14,290 bases of DNA from JAJTFW01 sp964534995 (GTDB lineage: Bacteria; Bacteroidota; Bacteroidia; AKYH767-A; OLB10): assembly GCA_964534995.1 (NCBI GenBank), contig CAZHSC010000088.1, forward strand, positions 1 to 14,290, read 5' to 3'. The notes below the pieces were generated by a model. It was not told where the DNA came from, made no database searches, and saw nothing but the letters and a program-made list of their open reading frames with translations. The translations under genes were made by a program, and so were the position numbers. This document shows, in pieces, positions 11,205 to 14,290 of the stretch. Each line of letters begins with the position of its first letter. Positions within the stretch are counted from its first letter, which is position 1.

Positions 11205-13865
11205 ATGAAAAACCTGTGCCTGACTTTCGCTCTGTTTTTCGCTTTGTTTTCTAGAGGCAACGCCCAGGAAATCGAATGGCAGAATACGATCGGGGGGAGT
11301 TCAAGCGAAGCACTGACTTCTATTCAACCAACTAAGGATGGGGGTTATATTTTCGGTGGGTCATCCCTCTCGGATAGCTCAGGCGATAAAACAGAAAATT
11401 GTTTTGGGCAGAGTGATTATTGGATCGTAAAGACGGATGATTTGGGAAATATTCAGTGGCAGAATACCATAGGAGGAAGTTCAGCAGACGTATTAACATC
11501 TCTCCTGCAATCAGCTGATGGAGGTTTTGTTTTGGGCGGGTATTCCAAATCTGATGTTTCAGGTGATAAATCGGAGAATTGTTATGGTTGGGAGGATTAC
11601 TGGATTGTAAAAGTTGATTCTCTTGGAAATATTCTATGGCAGAATACAATCGGTGGAAATGAAGAAGATCGATTATTTTCTATTTCTGAAACCAGAGATA
11701 AGGGTTATATTCTTGGCGGCTTTTCTGAATCTAATATATCCGGTGATAAGTCAGAAAATTCAATGGGACTTACAGACTACTGGATAGTTAAGCTGGACTC
11801 AATTGGTGTAATCCAGTGGCAAAATACTATTGGAGGTAGTCTCTCCGATTTATTGTATTCTATTCAACAAACTGTGGATGGGGGATTTATTTTAGGTGGA
11901 ATGTCATATTCAAACATATCAGGCGATAAAACTGAAAACTCTAATGGTATGAGTGATTACTGGATAGTGAAAACGGATTCACTTGGAGTTGTTCAATGGC
12001 AAAATACGATTGGTGGAAACGAAGATGAACGTTTAATTGGAGTAAAACAAACTATCGACGGAGGATACATTTTGGGTGGCTCATCATGGTCAAATTTCTC
12101 GGGTGATAAATTGGAGAATTCAAATGGATTTTATGATTATTGGGTCGTAAAAACCGATTCAATTGGTTTTATCGAATGGCAGAATACGATTGGAGGGAGT
12201 GCCATCGATGAGGTTCGTTCATTGAAACAAACCAGTGATGGGGGGTATCTTTTAGGTGGATACTCACGATCAAACATTTCCGGAGATAAAACGGAGGGTT
12301 CAAATGAATTTGATGATTATTGGATTGTAAAAATGGATTCAATTGGTGCCATCGAATGGCAGAATACTATTATGGGAAGCGGCTTTGATTTATTAATCGA
12401 TGTTCATCAAAACCCTGATGGAAGTTTTATTTTGGGTGGGTACTCCGATTCTAACATTTCCAGTGATAAAGTTGAAAATAGTAATGGAGGTTATGATTAC
12501 TGGATTGTAAAACTAACGGATAAATATAATTTATTGAAAGGAGTTTTTTTTGCTGACCTTAATAGTAATGGTGTTCAAGACAATGGAGAACCACCGTTGC
12601 AAACAAAGAAAATTACTGAACAAAGTACAGGTCGTTTCATCTTCACCGATCAAAACGGAAACTATATCTTATCAGTTCTCGACACAGGAAATTTCACCGT
12701 ATCACCCCAATCAGTAAACTGGTTTAGCTCTTCTCCCATATCCCATACAGCAACTTTCACCTCCATCCACCAAACCGATTCCCTCAACGACTTCGCCTAT
12801 CAACCACAAGGAACATTCGAAGATGTTTGTATTACCATTACTCCGCTCGGAAATTTCCGAAACGGCTTCAATGCAAGTTATATAATCAGTTACGGAAACT
12901 ACGGTACCACTACAGTTTCACCTACCGTGTACTTTTATCCCTCCAGCAACGTCACCTTTCAATCATCAACAGTAATCCCAAACCAGATCTTCCCCGATTC
13001 AGTAATTTGGAATCTCTCCGCATTAACCCCCTTCCAAACCGGCAGTATCATCGTTACTGTAAACTTAAACCCCGGACTCCCCATCGGAACCCTCATCAAC
13101 AGCAGCGCGCATATTGAACCCTATGCCACCGATGATAATCCAAGTTGTAACAACAGCAACTGGGAAGTGTACACCACGGGCTCTTTTGATCCGAATGATA
13201 TCCTCGTGAACGAAGACACCCTCACCACCACTCAACTCATTAACGCGCCCTGGTTAGAGTATCTCATCCGCTTTCAAAACACAGGAAACGACACCGCATT
13301 CGCGGTAAAAATTCTCAATCCGATTGATACCAATAAGCTCGATATCTCTTCCATTGAATTCGTTAACGCTTCGCATCCGGTAAATCTCAACTGGATCAAC
13401 TACCAGCGTAACATGGAGTTCAAATTTGAAAACATTCTCCTCCCCGACAGCAGCACCAACGAACCGCTCTCGCATGGCTTCGTTCGTTATCGCATCCAAC
13501 CCAAAACCACGCTCACTGCCGGCGATTCCATCACCAACTTCGCTGCCATTTACTACGACTTTAACGAGCCCGTCATCACCAATACCGCAAAAACTATTAT
13601 CGTTCTCCCTACGGGACTTGCATCCGCATCTCCAACACAAGGAAAACTGCATATCTTCCCTAATCCCGCAGAGCATTCAATCAACATCTCCGGCATACAA
13701 TTGGAGAATGGAAAAGCACAGCTAAGATTGACGGATATTTATGGGAAGCTGATTCTTGAGAAAACAGTCACATCTACAACATCAACACTGGTAACAAATC
13801 AACTCTCTAATGGAATCTATCTGATTCAATCCGGGGGGATGAGGGCGACGTTTGTGAAGCAGTAA
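11205..13865 (+). CDS. Secreted seven-repeat (propeller-like) protein with T9SS type A sorting domain
   Basis: The 886-residue product has a signal peptide (1-20, cut before Gln21, GNA|QE), then seven consecutive repeats of exactly 60 residues (23-442) with consensus WQNTIGG...DGGYILGG.S.SNISGDK.EN...DYWIVK.DS.G. Next is an SdrD_B-like stretch with a Ca-binding pattern (DLNSNGVQDNGE, 451-462), and an Ig/DUF11-like beta region (about 525-650). A conserved Bacteroidota domain follows, starting SFDPND (660) and running to about 800 (of the DUF7619 type). The C-terminal type A sorting domain begins at FPNP (818-821) and continues with DIYGKLILE and LSNGIYLIQ. The protein should cross the outer membrane by the type IX system and be attached or released at the surface. 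Seven blades suggest one closed beta-propeller, perhaps for binding. No catalytic site is recognised. Base composition changes near residue 475. Confidence 0.92.
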   Translation: MKNLCLTFALFFALFSRGNAQEIEWQNTIGGSSSEALTSIQPTKDGGYIFGGSSLSDSSGDKTENCFGQSDYWIVKTDDLGNIQWQNTIGGSSADVLTSLLQSADGGFVLGGYSKSDVSGDKSENCYGWEDYWIVKVDSLGNILWQNTIGGNEEDRLFSISETRDKGYILGGFSESNISGDKSENSMGLTDYWIVKLDSIGVIQWQNTIGGSLSDLLYSIQQTVDGGFILGGMSYSNISGDKTENSNGMSDYWIVKTDSLGVVQWQNTIGGNEDERLIGVKQTIDGGYILGGSSWSNFSGDKLENSNGFYDYWVVKTDSIGFIEWQNTIGGSAIDEVRSLKQTSDGGYLLGGYSRSNISGDKTEGSNEFDDYWIVKMDSIGAIEWQNTIMGSGFDLLIDVHQNPDGSFILGGYSDSNISSDKVENSNGGYDYWIVKLTDKYNLLKGVFFADLNSNGVQDNGEPPLQTKKITEQSTGRFIFTDQNGNYILSVLDTGNFTVSPQSVNWFSSSPISHTATFTSIHQTDSLNDFAYQPQGTFEDVCITITPLGNFRNGFNASYIISYGNYGTTTVSPTVYFYPSSNVTFQSSTVIPNQIFPDSVIWNLSALTPFQTGSIIVTVNLNPGLPIGTLINSSAHIEPYATDDNPSCNNSNWEVYTTGSFDPNDILVNEDTLTTTQLINAPWLEYLIRFQNTGNDTAFAVKILNPIDTNKLDISSIEFVNASHPVNLNWINYQRNMEFKFENILLPDSSTNEPLSHGFVRYRIQPKTTLTAGDSITNFAAIYYDFNEPVITNTAKTIIVLPTGLASASPTQGKLHIFPNPAEHSINISGIQLENGKAQLRLTDIYGKLILEKTVTSTTSTLVTNQLSNGIYLIQSGGMRATFVKQ
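11271..12530 (+). repeat. Seven in-frame 180-bp tandem repeats
   Basis: The units begin at 11271, 11451, 11631, 11811, 11991, 12171 and 12351, each exactly 180 bp (60 codons) with no insertion or deletion. The most constant DNA is around TGGCAGAATAC, at the start of each unit, and the codons for DYWIVK near the end. Other positions have drifted, including many synonymous changes, so the array is old or under selection rather than freshly duplicated. Units 3 and 5 share a GGNE start segment (NEEDRL, NEDERL), while units 1, 2, 4 and 6 have GGS there. Unit 7 is the most diverged (TIMGSG, SSDK, LTDKYN), as is common for a terminal copy. Confidence 0.95.
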
Positions 13866-14290
13866 ACTTTAAACATTGTGTCAGGGTATCAGTGAAACTG
13901 TGCATTCCTTCGGCACGCTCATGGTAAGCGGTGATGCGGTATAACAGTACCACAGTGTAGCAGTAAATGGGCGATTGGGTTGCAATGAAAACAAGCCCTC
14001 AGCCCTTCCGCTTTATTTCCTGCTGCAGAGGGCGGATCAGGCGAAGGGAAGCTCCGAAAGTATTTGAGGAGATCACCCTGAGCCCCGCCCGGCGCAAAGG
14101 GAAGAAATTTCGCTAAAAGCGAAAAGGAAGGGGTGCAGGCCTTGATCTTTTTGCTTCCTTTTTCCATCAAGGGAAAAAGGAAGTCGGGGTATGGGGCAGA
14201 CAGCCCCATGATCAGGTAAATTGATTTTCTATTTCTGGTAATGGGGCCAAAAATAGTTGGTGACATTTACAAATAATTTTACTTTATTAC
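13866..14290. other. Noncoding right end of window
   Basis: This stretch of about 425 bases follows the repeat-protein gene. It contains G+A-rich DNA and two perfect hairpins (14108-14124 and 14154-14183). A minus-strand open frame of 115 codons covers most of it, but it is rich in Pro, Phe, Cys and His, matches no family I know and runs through both hairpins, so I do not call it a gene. At the extreme right, TTG (14257-14259) and TACTTTAT (14280-14287) are 20 bases apart. This is a poor promoter match that could serve a gene beyond the window. Confidence 0.55.
14108..14183. repeat. Double-hairpin element, candidate interspersed repeat
   Basis: The first hairpin has TTTCGCT (14108-14114) pairing perfectly with AGCGAAA (14118-14124) around AAA. 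The second has CTTCCTTTTTCC (14154-14165) pairing perfectly with GGAAAAAGGAAG (14172-14183) around ATCAAG. Neither is followed by a T run on either strand, so they are not ordinary terminators. The arrangement recalls short palindromic repeats that I remember seeing scattered in Bacteroidota genomes, but copy number cannot be tested here. Confidence 0.5.

Noticed and set aside
10769..11260. Minus-strand open frame of 163 codons across the transporter and repeat-protein genes
   Set aside because: It overlaps the conserved 3' end of the POT gene and the signal-peptide region of the next gene, and has no family features.
11271..12530. CRISPR-like regular repeat array
   Set aside because: The 180-bp periodicity is in frame, encodes a conserved 60-residue protein motif and has no constant repeat with variable spacer structure.
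13919..14266. Minus-strand open frame of 115 codons at the right end
   Set aside because: Its composition (Pro, Phe, Cys, His rich) is unlike a folded protein, no family is recognised, and it runs through two perfect DNA hairpins. Noncoding repeat DNA explains it better.
14257..14287. Promoter at the right edge
   Set aside because: TTG-N20-TACTTTAT has two mismatches in the -7 box, and no gene is visible beyond it in the window.

Overview
The window looks like chromosomal DNA from a member of the Bacteroidota, probably a Chitinophagia or Sphingobacteriia type lineage. Four things support this. One protein ends in a type IX secretion (T9SS) type A sorting domain. Several genes are preceded by the Bacteroidota -7 promoter box TAnnTTTG, and few starts have a Shine-Dalgarno sequence. 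A lipoprotein carries a Bacteroidota-style export signal right after its lipobox cysteine. The menaquinone enzyme present belongs to the futalosine route. The species cannot be named from sequence alone.

Layout, left to right. (1) Positions 1-646 hold the 3' end of an unidentified gene, coupled by a 4-base ATGA overlap to a small surface lipoprotein gene. (2) A membrane-anchored endonuclease/exonuclease/phosphatase-fold protein (647-1777, minus) converges on the lipoprotein gene with no spacer. (3) A compact plus-strand operon follows: mqnD (menaquinone), hldD (heptose precursor for LPS) and a GtrA-like membrane protein (1859-4136). (4) On the minus strand, an M23 peptidoglycan peptidase (4636-5607) is followed by a small MerR-type regulator (4216-4560). 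(5) alaS (5667-8276) diverges from the M23 gene through a very compact two-way promoter and ends at a clear hairpin terminator. (6) An AT-rich island carries a higBA toxin-antitoxin pair (minus, 8414-8996) and about 350 bp without a convincing gene. (7) A POT/PTR peptide transporter gene (9377-11002). (8) A large secreted protein (11205-13865) has seven exact 60-residue repeats (a probable seven-bladed propeller), a Ca-binding-like linker, a DPND-type beta domain and a T9SS tail. (9) The window ends in about 425 bp of noncoding DNA with two perfect hairpins, resembling an interspersed repeat.

Most of the window is housekeeping or envelope biology: quinone and LPS precursor synthesis, cell-wall hydrolysis, peptide uptake, and protein export to the surface. 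The accessory parts are the higBA pair, the repeat protein and the terminal noncoding element. I found no CRISPR array, tRNA, rRNA, transposase or evident phage gene, and no multi-gene defence or biosynthetic system. The features most worth a second look are the mosaic propeller gene, the leaderless mqnD start, the alaS/M23 promoter pair and the hairpin element at the right end.
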